Positions 23,937-35,192 are shown, counted from the stretch's first letter. The stretch is DNA of 64,000 nt from Cyanobium sp. ATX 6A2 (GCF_024346355.1 NZ_JAGQCU010000005.1:104148-168147); one strand, 5' to 3'. Numbers and translations are program-made. The notes: generated by a model not told the origin, from the letters alone.

Positions 23937-24443
23937 TCAGGCCTCCCCTGTTCCGGAATCATGGCTGTGGCTGTGGGGATGGCTGTGGCTGGGTCCCCGG
24001 CCGTAGGCCCCGGCCTCGGGTAGAAACGGCGCCGTCAGGCGATCCACCTGGAGGCCGCGATGCTCCAGCAGATGGGCCAGCACCGGATCCTCCAGCAGGC
24101 GCAGCTCAGCGCTGTGGATCTGCAGCGCCACGTGGCGGTTGCCGAGGTGATAGGCCGCCTGCAGCAGGGCCAGCTGATCACCCGCGCGCACCCGCAACAG
24201 GGGCTCGGCAGCCGCCTGAACCTGCAGCCAGGGCGCCTGCGGATCGTCGCTGCACAACCACTGACCCGGCTGCAGGGCCTCGCCACGGGGCAACTGCAGC
24301 AGCACCTCCTCCCCACCGGCGCAGCGGCGGCGGCCCCGGCAGCGGCAGCGCTCCTCGGCCGTGAGCGGCAGCTGCCAGCAGGTGGCCAGCGCCGGCGGCG
24401 GCCCGGCGTGGTGGCGGCGGAAAACCGGAGGAGTGATGGCCAT
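23937..24443 (-). CDS. ureE: Urease nickel metallochaperone UreE
   Basis: 168 residues from MAITPP. YHLGNRHVALQI near residues 105-116 contains the conserved nickel-binding His, and the C-terminus is His-rich (SHSHPHSHSHDSG), as in many UreE proteins that store nickel. It delivers nickel to UreG. It is divergent from ureD with 70 bases between start codons, so both ure operons share one short promoter region. Confidence 0.92.
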   Translation of the reverse strand: MAITPPVFRRHHAGPPPALATCWQLPLTAEERCRCRGRRRCAGGEEVLLQLPRGEALQPGQWLCSDDPQAPWLQVQAAAEPLLRVRAGDQLALLQAAYHLGNRHVALQIHSAELRLLEDPVLAHLLEHRGLQVDRLTAPFLPEAGAYGRGPSHSHPHSHSHDSGTGEA

Positions 24444-24513
24444 GCCCAACCTGTGGCGCGCCCTGCGCTGCCGATCCCAGCACGGGCCGCCGCCGCTCTG
24501 CCAGGGTCGGGCC

Positions 24514-25449
24514 ATGGATCAGTCCCCATCCCAGGCTCTGCCAACGGCCGAGGCACCCGCCGGCTGGCAGGCCCGGGCCTGGCTGCGGCTGGAGGCAGAG
24601 CCCGGCCGCTACCGCTGCGGAGCCACGGCGCCCCTGAAGTGGCAGCGGGCCTACGGCGGCCCCGACCGGCGCCTGCAGCTGCCCCTGCTGCACACGGCCG
24701 GAGGGCTGGTGGGCGGCGACCAGCTCGACCTGGAGCTGGAGGCCCGCGCGGGCAGCCGCGGCCTGCTCACCACCGTGGCCGCCCAGAAGGTGTACGGCTC
24801 CGTGGGCCGCTTCCGCCGGCTGCAGGCCAGCCCCCGATGGGTCCGCCAACAGCTCACCATGCAGCTGGGGGAGGGGGCAGACCTGGAGTGGCTGCCCCAG
24901 GAACTGGTGGTGTATGCCGACGGGCTGTTCGAGCAGCACTGCCGTGTGCAGCTGGCGGCGGGGGCCAGCTGGCTGGGGGCGGAGGTGGTGCGCCTCGGCC
25001 GCAGTGCCGCCGGCGAGGGGTTGGGGGCGGGCTGCTGGCGCTCCAGCCTGGAGATCCTGCGCCCGGATGCGGCAGGGGCACGGCGCTGGGAGCTGGTGGA
25101 TCGCCTCAGCCTGGAGGGCGAGGCCCTGGCCAGCCCCCACGGCATGGACGGCCAGCCGGTGCTGGGCTCCCTGGTGTGGGCCGCCCCGGACGGGCTGCCC
25201 GGCCAGCTGCTGGCGCAACTGGCCGGCGAGGCCCGGGCCGCCCGCCAGGGACTGGCGGGGGACATGGCGGTGGGCTGCCTGGGCCAGGGCCTGATCGCCC
25301 GTTACCGCGGCGCCTCGTCCCAGGCCGCCCGCTACTGGTTCACGCGGCTGTGGGCCCTCACCCGCCGCTGCCGAGGGCTGCAATCGCCCCAGCTGCCTCG
25401 GGTGTGGCCCTTTCAGGAAGACCCATGGCTGGCTGAAGGTTCGGCCTGA
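24514..25449 (+). CDS. ureD: Urease accessory protein UreD
   Basis: 311 residues from the ATG at 24514; upstream in-frame codons overlap the divergent ureE. Family blocks are HTAGGLVGGDQLDL, TTVAAQKVYGS and EWLPQELVVY. UreD binds the urease apoprotein and, with UreF and UreG, guides nickel and CO2 to the active site. It precedes ureA by 107 bases. Confidence 0.93.
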   Translation: MDQSPSQALPTAEAPAGWQARAWLRLEAEPGRYRCGATAPLKWQRAYGGPDRRLQLPLLHTAGGLVGGDQLDLELEARAGSRGLLTTVAAQKVYGSVGRFRRLQASPRWVRQQLTMQLGEGADLEWLPQELVVYADGLFEQHCRVQLAAGASWLGAEVVRLGRSAAGEGLGAGCWRSSLEILRPDAAGARRWELVDRLSLEGEALASPHGMDGQPVLGSLVWAAPDGLPGQLLAQLAGEARAARQGLAGDMAVGCLGQGLIARYRGASSQAARYWFTRLWALTRRCRGLQSPQLPRVWPFQEDPWLAEGSA

Positions 25450-25556
25450 ACCGGCTGTAGCCGGCGGGGCTGGCAGGGTGCTGTGGTTCCGGTTTCATGT
25501 CAGCCTGCGGTCACTGGCCTGCAGGCCCCCGATCCCCCGGGCGGATCACTTCCAGG

Positions 25557-25859
25557 ATGCATCTCTCCCCCCAGGAAAAGGACAAGCTGCTGATCGTCAC
25601 CGCCGCCCTGCTGGCGGAGCGGCGCCTGAACCGCGGCCTCAGGCTCAACCACCCCGAGGCGGTGGCCTGGCTCAGCTTCCTGGTGCTCGAAGGGGCCCGC
25701 GACGGCAAGACCGTGGCCCAGCTGATGGAGGAGGGCAGCGGCTGGCTGAGCCGCGAGCAGGTGATGGAGGGGGTGCCTGAGCTGGTGAGCGAGGTTCAGA
25801 TCGAGGCCGTGTTCCCCGACGGCACCAAGCTGGTGACCCTGCACGACCCGATCCGCTGA
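25557..25859 (+). CDS. ureA: Urease gamma subunit
   Basis: 100 residues, the standard length. [13 protein letters not shown] and [20 protein letters not shown] are conserved blocks. It is a structural subunit of the UreABC trimer of trimers. The ATG at 25557 gives the canonical start; an earlier in-frame start is not conserved. ureB follows after 20 bases. Confidence 0.96.
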   Translation: MHLSPQEKDKLLIVTAALLAERRLNRGLRLNHPEAVAWLSFLVLEGARDGKTVAQLMEEGSGWLSREQVMEGVPELVSEVQIEAVFPDGTKLVTLHDPIR

Positions 25860-25879
25860 ATCCCCCTGCCCGCAAGCCC

Positions 25880-26197
25880 ATGGCCCCTCTGATTCCCGGC
25901 GAATTGATGCCCGAACCGGGCGAGATCGAGCTCAACGCCGGCCGCCCGGTGACCACGGTGCAGGTGGCCAATACCGGCGACCGTCCCGTGCAGGTGGGGT
26001 CGCACTTCCACTTCCACGAGGCCAACGGCGCCCTGCAGTTCGACCGCGAGGCCGCCCGCGGGCTGCGGCTCGACATCCCCGCCGGCACGGCGATCCGCTT
26101 CGAGCCCGGCGACAGCCGCAGCGTGAACCTGGTGCCCTTCGCCGGCGACCGCCGGGTGGTGGGCTTCAACGGCCTGGTGAACGGCCCCCTCGATTAA
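25880..26197 (+). CDS. ureB: Urease beta subunit
   Basis: 105 residues, standard length. [29 protein letters not shown] and FEPGDSR are family blocks. It packs against UreC in the holoenzyme. The gene is 20 bases from ureC, so ureABC is one unit. Confidence 0.96.
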   Translation: MAPLIPGELMPEPGEIELNAGRPVTTVQVANTGDRPVQVGSHFHFHEANGALQFDREAARGLRLDIPAGTAIRFEPGDSRSVNLVPFAGDRRVVGFNGLVNGPLD

Positions 26198-26217
26198 TCC
26201 GCTCAGCGAGACAGCCC

Positions 26218-27942
<1,725 letters not shown>

Positions 27943-28025
27943 GGGGGATGGGGGTTTCGTAACAACCCACACCAGAGAGGCCCCACCTGCTCTCGGATGA
28001 TCCGAAGGTGCAGCCCTGGCCAGCC

Positions 28026-29465
28026 ATGTTCACTGACTACCGACCGCGCCACGGCTACGACGAATACTTCAGCGCTTTCGACGAACCGCGCAGTGCCCTG
28101 CGGCCCCTGCTCTCCTCCCTCGGTCAGCTGGGCCTGGAGGAGCTGAACCGCAACCACGCCGCGGCCGGCAACCTGCTCAAGCGCCTGGGGGCCACCTTCC
28201 GCCTCAACGACTCCGGCGAGCGCGGTGTGGAGCGGATCCTGCCCTTCGATCCGTTGCCCCGCCTGATCAGCAGCAGCGACTGGCAGCTGCTCGAGCGCGG
28301 GCTGTTGCAGCGGCTCGAGGCGATCGATCTGTTCCTGGCCGACGTCTACGGCGAGCAGCGGATCCTCAACGACGGAGTGCTGCCGCGGGAGGACGTGGTC
28401 AGCTCCCAGGGCTGGCGTCCCCAGCTGCTGGGCTTCAAGCCACCCCTGGGCAAGTGGTGCCACATCTCCGGGCTCGACCTGGTGCGCGACGGCCAGGGCA
28501 CCTGGAGGGTGCTGGAGGACAACCTGCGCTGCCCCTCGGGAGTGGCCTACTTCCTGGAGAACCGCCGCGTGATGAAGCGCATGTTCCCCAGCCTGTTCTC
28601 CGGGCGCACCGTGCAGCCGATCGACGACTATCCCTCGCATCTGCTGCGCAGCCTGCGCGAACTGGCCCCCTGGACGGAAACCCCCAACGTGGTGCTGCTC
28701 ACCCCCGGGGTGTACAACAGCGCCTACTTCGAGCACAGCTACCTGGCCCAGCAGATGGGCATCCAGCTGGTGGAGGGCCGCGACCTGGTGGTGCAGGACG
28801 AGCGCGTGTGGCTGCGCAGCACCAGTGGCCTGGAACTGGTGGATGTGATCTACCGCCGCATCGACGACGACTTCCTCGACCCGGCGGTGTTCCGCAGCGA
28901 TTCGATCCTGGGGGTGCGGGGCCTGATGGAGGCCTATCGGGCCGGCCGGGTGGCGATCGCCAACGCCCCTGGCACCGGTGTGGCCGACGACAAGCTCATC
29001 TACGCCTACGTGCCGGAGATGATCCGCTACTACCTCGACCAGGAGCCGATCATCGAGAACGTGCCCACCTACATCTGCGCCAGGCCCGACGACCAGGCCT
29101 ACGTGCTGGCCCACCTCAAGGAGCTGGTGGTGAAGGCGGTGGCCGAGGCCGGCGGCTACGGAATGCTGATCGGCCCCCATGCCGGGCCGGAGGAGATCGC
29201 CGAGTTCGCCGAGAAGATCAAGGCCCACCCCCGCAACTACATCGCCCAGCCCACCCTGGAGCTGTCCACGGTGCCATCGCTCAGCGACGGCGAACTGTTT
29301 CCCTGCCACGTGGACCTGCGGCCCTACGTGCTGCGGGGCAAGGGCACCTGGGTGAGTCCGGGCGGTCTCACCCGGGTGGCCCTGCGGCGCGGTTCACTGG
29401 TGGTGAATTCCTCCCAGGGTGGAGGCTGCAAGGACACCTGGATCGTGGGAGAGCCCTCATGCTGA
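28026..29465 (+). CDS. Circularly permuted ATP-grasp family protein (DUF404/DUF407 type)
   Basis: 479 residues from MFTDYRP. The family start YDEYFSAFDEPR, ILPFDPLPRLI, VLEDNLRCPSGVAY, VIYRRIDDDFLDP and VADDKLIYAYVPEMIRYYL are typical of the permuted ATP-grasp proteins encoded next to alpha-E and transglutaminase genes. ATP-grasp enzymes join carboxylates and amines via acyl phosphates. A peptide or amide ligase acting on an unknown substrate has been predicted for this neighbourhood. The stop overlaps the next start by 7 bases. Confidence 0.8.
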   Translation: MFTDYRPRHGYDEYFSAFDEPRSALRPLLSSLGQLGLEELNRNHAAAGNLLKRLGATFRLNDSGERGVERILPFDPLPRLISSSDWQLLERGLLQRLEAIDLFLADVYGEQRILNDGVLPREDVVSSQGWRPQLLGFKPPLGKWCHISGLDLVRDGQGTWRVLEDNLRCPSGVAYFLENRRVMKRMFPSLFSGRTVQPIDDYPSHLLRSLRELAPWTETPNVVLLTPGVYNSAYFEHSYLAQQMGIQLVEGRDLVVQDERVWLRSTSGLELVDVIYRRIDDDFLDPAVFRSDSILGVRGLMEAYRAGRVAIANAPGTGVADDKLIYAYVPEMIRYYLDQEPIIENVPTYICARPDDQAYVLAHLKELVVKAVAEAGGYGMLIGPHAGPEEIAEFAEKIKAHPRNYIAQPTLELSTVPSLSDGELFPCHVDLRPYVLRGKGTWVSPGGLTRVALRRGSLVVNSSQGGGCKDTWIVGEPSC

Positions 29466-30460
29466 GCCGCGTCGCCGACTCCCTCTACTGGATCAACCGC
29501 TATGTGGAGCGGGCCGAGAACATCTCCCGCTTCGTGGAGGTGAGCGAGGCCATGGCCCTCGACTGCCCACCGGGCAGCGCCGAGCCCTGGCTGCCCCTGA
29601 TCGATGCCAGCGGTGACCGGGAACTGTTCGACTCTCTCTATCCCCGTGGCACGCCCGACGAGGTGGTGGCGTTTCTGGTGTCGGCGGAGGACAACCCCAG
29701 CAGCGTGGTGAACTGCATCCGCCACGCCCGCGAGAACGCCCGCCAGATCCGTGAGGTGATCACCACGGAGATGTGGGAGCAGATCAACGACATCTACTGG
29801 ACCCTGCAGGAGAACGAGAGCTTCTGGCGTCAGCAGCCCCAGGAGGTGCTGCGCGAGATCCGGCGGGCCTGCCAGCTCTTCTATGGCATCACCGACGCCA
29901 CCCTCAGCCGCGACCTCTCCTGGCAGTTCAGCCGGCTGGGGCGGCTACTGGAGCGGGCCGACAAGACCACCCGCATCCTCGATGTGAAGTACTTCCTGCT
30001 GCTGCCCTCCCCCGATGAGGTGGGCGGCGTGCTCGACGAACTGCAGTGGATCTCCCTGCTGCGCAGCGCCGGCGCTTACCAGATGTTCCGACAGGCCCGC
30101 CAGCAGGCGATCGAACCCAAGGCGGTAGCCGCCTTCCTGCTGCTCAATCCGATCTTTCCCCGCTCGGTGCGCTACTGCCTGCAGCGCATCCACGAAACCC
30201 TGCACATCGTGGGCGGGCAGGCGTTGCCGGGGGTGCCCGACGACCTCGAATGCCTCAGCGGCATCACCCTGGCGCGCTGGAGCTACACCCGCATCGATGA
30301 TCTGATCGCCAGCGGCCTGCACGAGTCGATCGACGCCCTGCAGGGCGACCTCAACCAGCTCCATGAGCTGATCGAGCGGCGCTATTTCATCGCCACCGGC
30401 GACGACACCCTTCCCACCCTCCACTCCGCCAGCACCGATCCGGCATGCGTGCTCGCGTAA
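29459..30460 (+). CDS. Alpha-E domain protein
   Basis: 333 residues, all-helical, starting MLSRVADSLYWINRYVERAEN, which is a strong signature of the alpha-E domain. Helical repeats continue to the end. The function is not established; the family is almost always encoded with permuted ATP-grasp and transglutaminase proteins, as here. It overlaps the ATP-grasp gene by 7 bases and the transglutaminase gene by 16 bases, implying coupled translation and perhaps a complex. Confidence 0.82.
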   Translation: MLSRVADSLYWINRYVERAENISRFVEVSEAMALDCPPGSAEPWLPLIDASGDRELFDSLYPRGTPDEVVAFLVSAEDNPSSVVNCIRHARENARQIREVITTEMWEQINDIYWTLQENESFWRQQPQEVLREIRRACQLFYGITDATLSRDLSWQFSRLGRLLERADKTTRILDVKYFLLLPSPDEVGGVLDELQWISLLRSAGAYQMFRQARQQAIEPKAVAAFLLLNPIFPRSVRYCLQRIHETLHIVGGQALPGVPDDLECLSGITLARWSYTRIDDLIASGLHESIDALQGDLNQLHELIERRYFIATGDDTLPTLHSASTDPACVLA

Positions 30461-31374
30461 CCCACACCTTCACCTATCGCTACAGCGCTCCGGTGCTGCT
30501 GGGTGCCCACCGCTTCTGCCTCAAGCCCAGGGGTCATGGGTTCCAGCGGCTGGTGGACTTCCGGCTGGAGATCAGCCCGGAGCCGAACCGGCTCTACCCG
30601 TTGGTGGCCGCCAGCGGCGATGAGATTCTGCGGGCCCGTTTCCAGGGCGGCAGCGAACAGTTTCTGGTGCGCGCCACCAGCATCGTGGAGACGGACACGC
30701 CACCGCTGCTGCAGGCCTGCCTGGAGGAGATCGAACCCCATCTGCCCTATCCGGTGGGTCACCTCAACGGCGACCTGATGGGATCGCTGAACGGCTGGCT
30801 GCCCAATGGTCAGCACGATCCGGCGGCCGTGGACCTGGCCCAGGAGGCCCTGATGGGCAGTGATCAGCGGGCGCTGATGTTTCTGCAGCAGCTGGTGGAA
30901 ATGATCCAGGACCGGGTGAAGTACAACCAGCGCCACGTGGGCCCGGCCTGGCCCGCCGGCCGCACCCTCAAGGAGCGGGTGGGCTCCTGCCGCGACCTGG
31001 CCATGCTGATGGTGGAGGCCTGCCGCTGCGTGGGGCTGCCGGCGCGATTCGTGAGCGGCTACCACCTGGTGGAGCCCAAGCCCAAGCGCTACGACCTGCA
31101 CGCCTGGGCAGAGGTGTACCTGCCCGGTGCCGGCTGGCGGGGGGTGGACCCGAGCGGCATGGGCATCATCGACGACCGCTACATCACCCTGGCCACCTCT
31201 TCCAAGCCAGAGCTCACCGCCGCCATCACCGGCAGCTTCTCAGGCCCCCCGGGAGTGGAAAGCACGTTCGACTGGCAGATTGAAGCCGAGATGCTCGATG
31301 CCACCCACAGCATCACCGGAACGGTGTCGGCCGGTCACGGGGTGGACTTCAGCGCGTTTCAGCCCAGCCCCTGA
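30445..31374 (+). CDS. Transglutaminase-like protease-fold protein
   Basis: 309 residues with an N-terminal beta region (THTFTYRYSAPVLLG) and a papain-like core: catalytic Cys in GSCRDLAMLMV, His in DLHAWAEVYLP and Asp in GVDPSG. No signal peptide is seen, so it is likely cytoplasmic. It could cleave or cross-link the product of the ATP-grasp protein. The proteasome-like hydrolase often found in such clusters is absent here. Confidence 0.82.
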   Translation: MRARVTHTFTYRYSAPVLLGAHRFCLKPRGHGFQRLVDFRLEISPEPNRLYPLVAASGDEILRARFQGGSEQFLVRATSIVETDTPPLLQACLEEIEPHLPYPVGHLNGDLMGSLNGWLPNGQHDPAAVDLAQEALMGSDQRALMFLQQLVEMIQDRVKYNQRHVGPAWPAGRTLKERVGSCRDLAMLMVEACRCVGLPARFVSGYHLVEPKPKRYDLHAWAEVYLPGAGWRGVDPSGMGIIDDRYITLATSSKPELTAAITGSFSGPPGVESTFDWQIEAEMLDATHSITGTVSAGHGVDFSAFQPSP

Positions 31375-31422
31375 CCTGCTCCTCTGGTCTCCCCCAGACC
31401 CAAGCTCCCCCCTGAATCCCGC

Positions 31423-31980
31423 CTACCAGTTGAGCCCGTGCAGCTTCGGCAGAGGTGCGGTGTTGCAGGTGGTGGCAAACAGGCGCGGGATGCGACTGCT
31501 GTTGTACACCCGGAATTCACGCACCAGGCTGGCGTTCTCCTCTCGCACCGCCTGATTGAGCACCACCGAACCATCCGGATCGGACACCGAGCGGTGGAAG
31601 GTGCCGGGCGGGATGCGCAGGATGTCGCCGCCGGTGTCCAGGCGCACGATGTGGAAGGGATAGTTCCAGCCGAAATTCACCAGGAAGAAGGTGCGGCCGC
31701 CATGCAGGGCCAGCAGGTTGTCCTCCTGGTGGGGATGCAGATAGAACTGCCAGGCTCCGCTGTCGTCGTCGGGGGGAGAGACGGCGGGGCCGGAGTGCAC
31801 CACCAGGTCGCGGGCGTTGGACGCGGCCACGGTGATGTCGAAGAAGCGCACACTGGGGGTGTCGCGGAAACGCTCGTAGGGAATCAGCTCGAACATCGGC
31901 GCCGGACGCACGGGGTGGGTCGGCGCCGACGGTTGACTCTCGAGCAGCTCAGGGTTGCGGTGTAGAGGTGTGGCAGCCAT
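31423..31980 (-). CDS. Cupin-fold conserved protein of unknown function
   Basis: 185 residues from the ATG at 31980; an ATG at 31896 would give 157. The centre has a jelly-roll pattern with HPHQEDNLLALHGGRTFFLVNFG and ILRIPPGTFHRSVS, which resemble the two cupin motifs, including His and Glu candidates for metal binding. Substrate is unknown; sugar-epimerase-like or regulatory binding roles are both possible. It converges with the transglutaminase gene. Confidence 0.65.
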   Translation of the reverse strand: MAATPLHRNPELLESQPSAPTHPVRPAPMFELIPYERFRDTPSVRFFDITVAASNARDLVVHSGPAVSPPDDDSGAWQFYLHPHQEDNLLALHGGRTFFLVNFGWNYPFHIVRLDTGGDILRIPPGTFHRSVSDPDGSVVLNQAVREENASLVREFRVYNSSRIPRLFATTCNTAPLPKLHGLNW

Positions 31981-32157
31981 GGAGGGGGAGGCCGGAAGCG
32001 CTGGGGGGGGGGGTGAACCAAGTGAACCGAAGCACCAGGGCCGGGGACCGTGGCGAGAACTACCAAAGCCCGCACTGGGCCGGTGAGTTCCGATTGTCTT
32101 CAGCTTGATCGTGGTTGCTTGAATACGACGGCTGGAAGCAGGACGCGAAAGCTGACG

Positions 32158-33042
32158 ATGACGAAGCCCACCACGATCAATCCTGAACCATCCCCCAGCC
32201 GGCATCTGGCCCGCTGGCGTACGGGTCTCACCCTCACCCTGGCCCTGGCCCTGAGCGCCGGCGGCGCGCCGGCCCTGGCTCAGGGGCCGGCGCCAACGGG
32301 CCGGCCCACCGTGTCGGTGCCCGAGTTCAAGAACACCGTGAACCAGTCGTGGTGGTGGAGTGGCCCGGTGGCCGACGACCTCTCGGCGGCCCTGGCCAAT
32401 GAGCTGCAGGCCAGCGGCGGGCTGCAGGTGGTGGAGCGGAGCAACCTCAAAGCGGTGCTCTCCGAGCAGGAGCTGGTGGAGCTGGGCATCGTGCGCCAAG
32501 GGGCCTCAGCCGCCCAGCGCGGCCAGGTCACCGGCGCCCGCTTCATCGTGCTCGGCACCGTGAGCTCCTACGAATCCAACGTGGCCAGCAAGACCTCCGG
32601 GGGCGGCATGAGCCTGCTGGGCATCGGCGGCCGCCGGGAGCAGGCCGAAACCAGCGACTATGTGGCCATCGACATCCGCGTGGTGGACAGCACCACCGGC
32701 GAGGTGGTGGGCTTCCGCACGGTGGAGGGAACGGCCACGAGCACGGCCGAGAGCCGGCAGCAGGGCGTGAACCTGCTGCCGGCCGCCGGGCTCACCATCC
32801 TGGGGGTGCCGATGAGCCGGGGCGGCCAGGCCCTGGTGGGGGCGGCGGGCACCTTCCGCTACGACAACTCCAGCAGCGAAACCGAGCGCACCCCGGTGGG
32901 CAAGGCCCTGCGCGCCGCCCTGGTGGACGCCTCCGACTACGTGAGCTGCCTGCTGGCCCCGCAGGGCAACTGCATGGAGCACTTCGAGGCCCAGGACCAG
33001 CGCCGGCGCCAGCGCACCCGGAGCGTGCTGCAGATGGACTGA
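32158..33042 (+). CDS. CsgG-like secreted protein
   Basis: 294 residues. The N-terminus has a basic start and a hydrophobic core ending GAPALAQG, a signal peptide with a probable cleavage after ALA. The mature part resembles the CsgG/penicillin-binding activator fold (VSVPEFKN, ALANELQASGGLQVVERSN, GARFIVLGTVSSYE). It would be periplasmic; a lipobox Cys is not evident, so it is not an obvious CsgG pore lipoprotein. Neighbouring curli genes are absent. A role in envelope assembly is only inferred. Confidence 0.68.
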   Translation: MTKPTTINPEPSPSRHLARWRTGLTLTLALALSAGGAPALAQGPAPTGRPTVSVPEFKNTVNQSWWWSGPVADDLSAALANELQASGGLQVVERSNLKAVLSEQELVELGIVRQGASAAQRGQVTGARFIVLGTVSSYESNVASKTSGGGMSLLGIGGRREQAETSDYVAIDIRVVDSTTGEVVGFRTVEGTATSTAESRQQGVNLLPAAGLTILGVPMSRGGQALVGAAGTFRYDNSSSETERTPVGKALRAALVDASDYVSCLLAPQGNCMEHFEAQDQRRRQRTRSVLQMD

Positions 33043-33078
33043 ATCGCTGGAGCGATACTGATTCGCTCCAGCGATTCA
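33040..33078. terminator. Bidirectional hairpin between convergent genes, containing both stop codons
   Basis: A perfect 16-base inverted repeat (TGAATCGCTGGAGCGA at 33040-33055, its complement at 33063-33078) with a 7-base loop lies between the CsgG-like gene and cobA. The stop codon of each gene lies in one arm. No T run follows in either direction, so it may be a stability or bidirectional termination structure rather than a classical intrinsic terminator. Confidence 0.65.
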
Positions 33079-33876
33079 GAGCGGAATCGGCATCTCCACA
33101 GCCGCCGGAGTGGGGGAGCAGGCGCTCACCCGCTGGGCCACCACCTCCCCCACCACCACGATCGAGGGGGATGCAAACCCTTCGGCCTCGGCCCGCTCGG
33201 CCAGCTGGGCCAGGGGGCTGAGCAGCAGCCGCTGGCCCTGCACCGTGCCCTGCTGGATGATCGCGGCCGGGGTGTCGTCGGCCAGGCCGCCGGCCAGCAG
33301 CTCCTCGGCGATGCGGCCCAGGTTGTGCAGCCCCATGTAGATCACCAGGCCGTCGCTGCTGCGGGCCAGGCCGCGCCAGTCGACGCCTGGGCGCTGCTTG
33401 TCGATCTCCTCGTGGCCGGTCACGAAGGTGACGCTGGAGCCGGCACTGCGGTGGGTCACGGGGATTCCGGCATAGGCCGGCGCGGCGATGCCGGCGGTGA
33501 CCCCCGGCACCACCTCCACGGCCACGCCGTGGGCCGCCAGGTGGGCCGCCTCCTCGCCGCCGCGGCCGAACAGGAAGGGGTCACCGCCCTTGAGTCGCAC
33601 GATGCAGCGATGGCGGCGGGCCAGCTCCACCAGCACGGCATTGGTGCTGGGCTGGGGCAGCGAGTGGTGGCCGCGGCGCTTGCCCACGAAGTGCCGTTCA
33701 CAGCCGGCGGGCACCAGCTCGAGCAGGGCGGTGGGCACCAGGGCGTCGTGCACCAGGGCGTCGCACTGGCCGAGCAGCCGGTGGGCCCGCACGGTGAGCA
33801 GCTCGGGATCCCCGGGGCCGGCACCCACCAGATAGACAGTGCCGCTGGGGTGCGGGCCGCCGGATCCGGAGGTCAT
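33076..33876 (-). CDS. cobA: Uroporphyrinogen-III C-methyltransferase
   Basis: 266 residues. VYLVGAGPGDPELLTVRA at the start, RLKGGDPFLFGRGGEE and TFVTGHE are SUMT signatures. It adds two methyl groups from SAM to uroporphyrinogen III, making precorrin-2, the branch point to sirohaem and B12. Adjacency to a CbiX-like gene and nirA, which needs sirohaem, suggests a dedicated sirohaem supply. It overlaps the upstream gene by 4 bases. Confidence 0.93.
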   Translation of the reverse strand: MTSGSGGPHPSGTVYLVGAGPGDPELLTVRAHRLLGQCDALVHDALVPTALLELVPAGCERHFVGKRRGHHSLPQPSTNAVLVELARRHRCIVRLKGGDPFLFGRGGEEAAHLAAHGVAVEVVPGVTAGIAAPAYAGIPVTHRSAGSSVTFVTGHEEIDKQRPGVDWRGLARSSDGLVIYMGLHNLGRIAEELLAGGLADDTPAAIIQQGTVQGQRLLLSPLAQLAERAEAEGFASPSIVVVGEVVAQRVSACSPTPAAVEMPIPL

Positions 33877-35192
33877 GGCAGGGCCTCCAGCGCATCGAGG
33901 AGCTGCCGGCGCAGGCCGGGGCGCTGCAGCAGCGGCGCTCCAACCTGATCGCCAAGCAGATCGGTGAAGCGGTTGGCCGCCAGAGCCAGGGGCAGGGCCG
34001 GGGCTGAAAGGGTCAGCTGGAGCGCGGCGAGATGCTCGGCACTGTATGGAGTGGCGAGACAACGGCCACCGCAGGCCGACTCCAGGTGGGACAGGAAGCG
34101 GCCGGCCAGGCGGCCCTCGACGGGATGATGCAGCAGCAGCGGCGGCTCCTGCTCCCCTGCTCCGGCGGCAGCCATGGCCGCCAGTTCGTGCTGGAGAGCG
34201 CGCTGCCAGCTTGGCCATGCCCCCAGGAACGGCAGGCGCCGCACGCGGGTGTGGCGCCGCCAGTGGCGCACGATCACCGGCAGGTCGTGACGCACGTGCC
34301 CCCCCGGCAGCAGCAGCAGCGGCACCAGGGTGAGGGCCAGGCCGGGCTTGAGCAACGCAGCCGCGGCCGGCGGCGCGTCGGCCGTGAGTGCCTGCAGCCG
34401 CACCGGGGTGCCGCGACGCTGCTCCAGCTCCGTCGCCAGGGCCTGCAGTTCGGCTGGCAGCGCGCCGCCGCTGCGGCCATGCACCACCAGCAGCAGGGGC
34501 TGGGCCGGCGTGGCGGCCAGGCGTCGCTGCAAGCGTTCAGCCACGGTCACCGCCAGGGGACGCCGGGTCAGCGGCACCAACCAGCGCCGGCAGGCGGGCA
34601 GGCGGGCCAGGAGATCCACCGCGGTGGCCGCCAGCCGGGGGTCAAGGTCGCCCGCCAGGCTGGTGAGGCAGGCCACCAGAGCGGGGCGGGGCCAGACGGG
34701 CAGCCCCCGGGCCACTCCCTCCAGGGCGGCACGGCGCAGGGGGGTGGCGATCGGCGCCCGCAGCCAGGCCTCCAGCAGCGGCCAGGCCTGGCGTTGCCGC
34801 TGGTGCCCAAGCAGCGGCAGCAGCGTTGCCGCCATCTCCGCTTGCAGCCCGCCCTGGAGGGCGGCGGGACCAGGCGCCAGCTGGGCCCGCAACCAGGCGG
34901 CGGTGGCGCCATCCCGATCGCGGGCGACCAGCCCGGGCAGAGCGGGATCCGGCCGGGGCTGGCGCCGCCACCAACACAGCAGGCGCCGCTGGGCCACGGG
35001 ATCCAGGCGCTCGGCCAACACCGCCAGCAGATCGCTGCGGGGCTCCAGCAGGCCACGCTCCACCGCCCACAGCCACGGTTCCGGATCCAGCTCGTGATAC
35101 CGACGCAGTTGCTGCAACCAGCGCCAGCGAGCGGGATCGCCGCTGGCCGGAAGGTCGGTGGGAGAGGGCTGGACGGATGCCAGGGCGATCAC
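33873..35192 (-). CDS. CbiX-like sirohydrochlorin chelatase domain with helical N-terminal extension
   Basis: About 439 residues if the GTG at 35192 is used; the frame is open to 35348. The C-terminal half is CbiX-like (LLLVVHGRSGGALPAE, LVPLLLLPGGHVRHDLP), the class that inserts iron or cobalt into sirohydrochlorin. The N-terminal half is Leu/Ala/Arg-rich and looks like helical repeats of unknown role. The overlap with cobA and the proximity to nirA argue for sirohaem formation. The second chelatase half and the N-terminal start are uncertain. Confidence 0.65.
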   Translation of the reverse strand: MIALASVQPSPTDLPASGDPARWRWLQQLRRYHELDPEPWLWAVERGLLEPRSDLLAVLAERLDPVAQRRLLCWWRRQPRPDPALPGLVARDRDGATAAWLRAQLAPGPAALQGGLQAEMAATLLPLLGHQRQRQAWPLLEAWLRAPIATPLRRAALEGVARGLPVWPRPALVACLTSLAGDLDPRLAATAVDLLARLPACRRWLVPLTRRPLAVTVAERLQRRLAATPAQPLLLVVHGRSGGALPAELQALATELEQRRGTPVRLQALTADAPPAAAALLKPGLALTLVPLLLLPGGHVRHDLPVIVRHWRRHTRVRRLPFLGAWPSWQRALQHELAAMAAAGAGEQEPPLLLHHPVEGRLAGRFLSHLESACGGRCLATPYSAEHLAALQLTLSAPALPLALAANRFTDLLGDQVGAPLLQRPGLRRQLLDALEALP

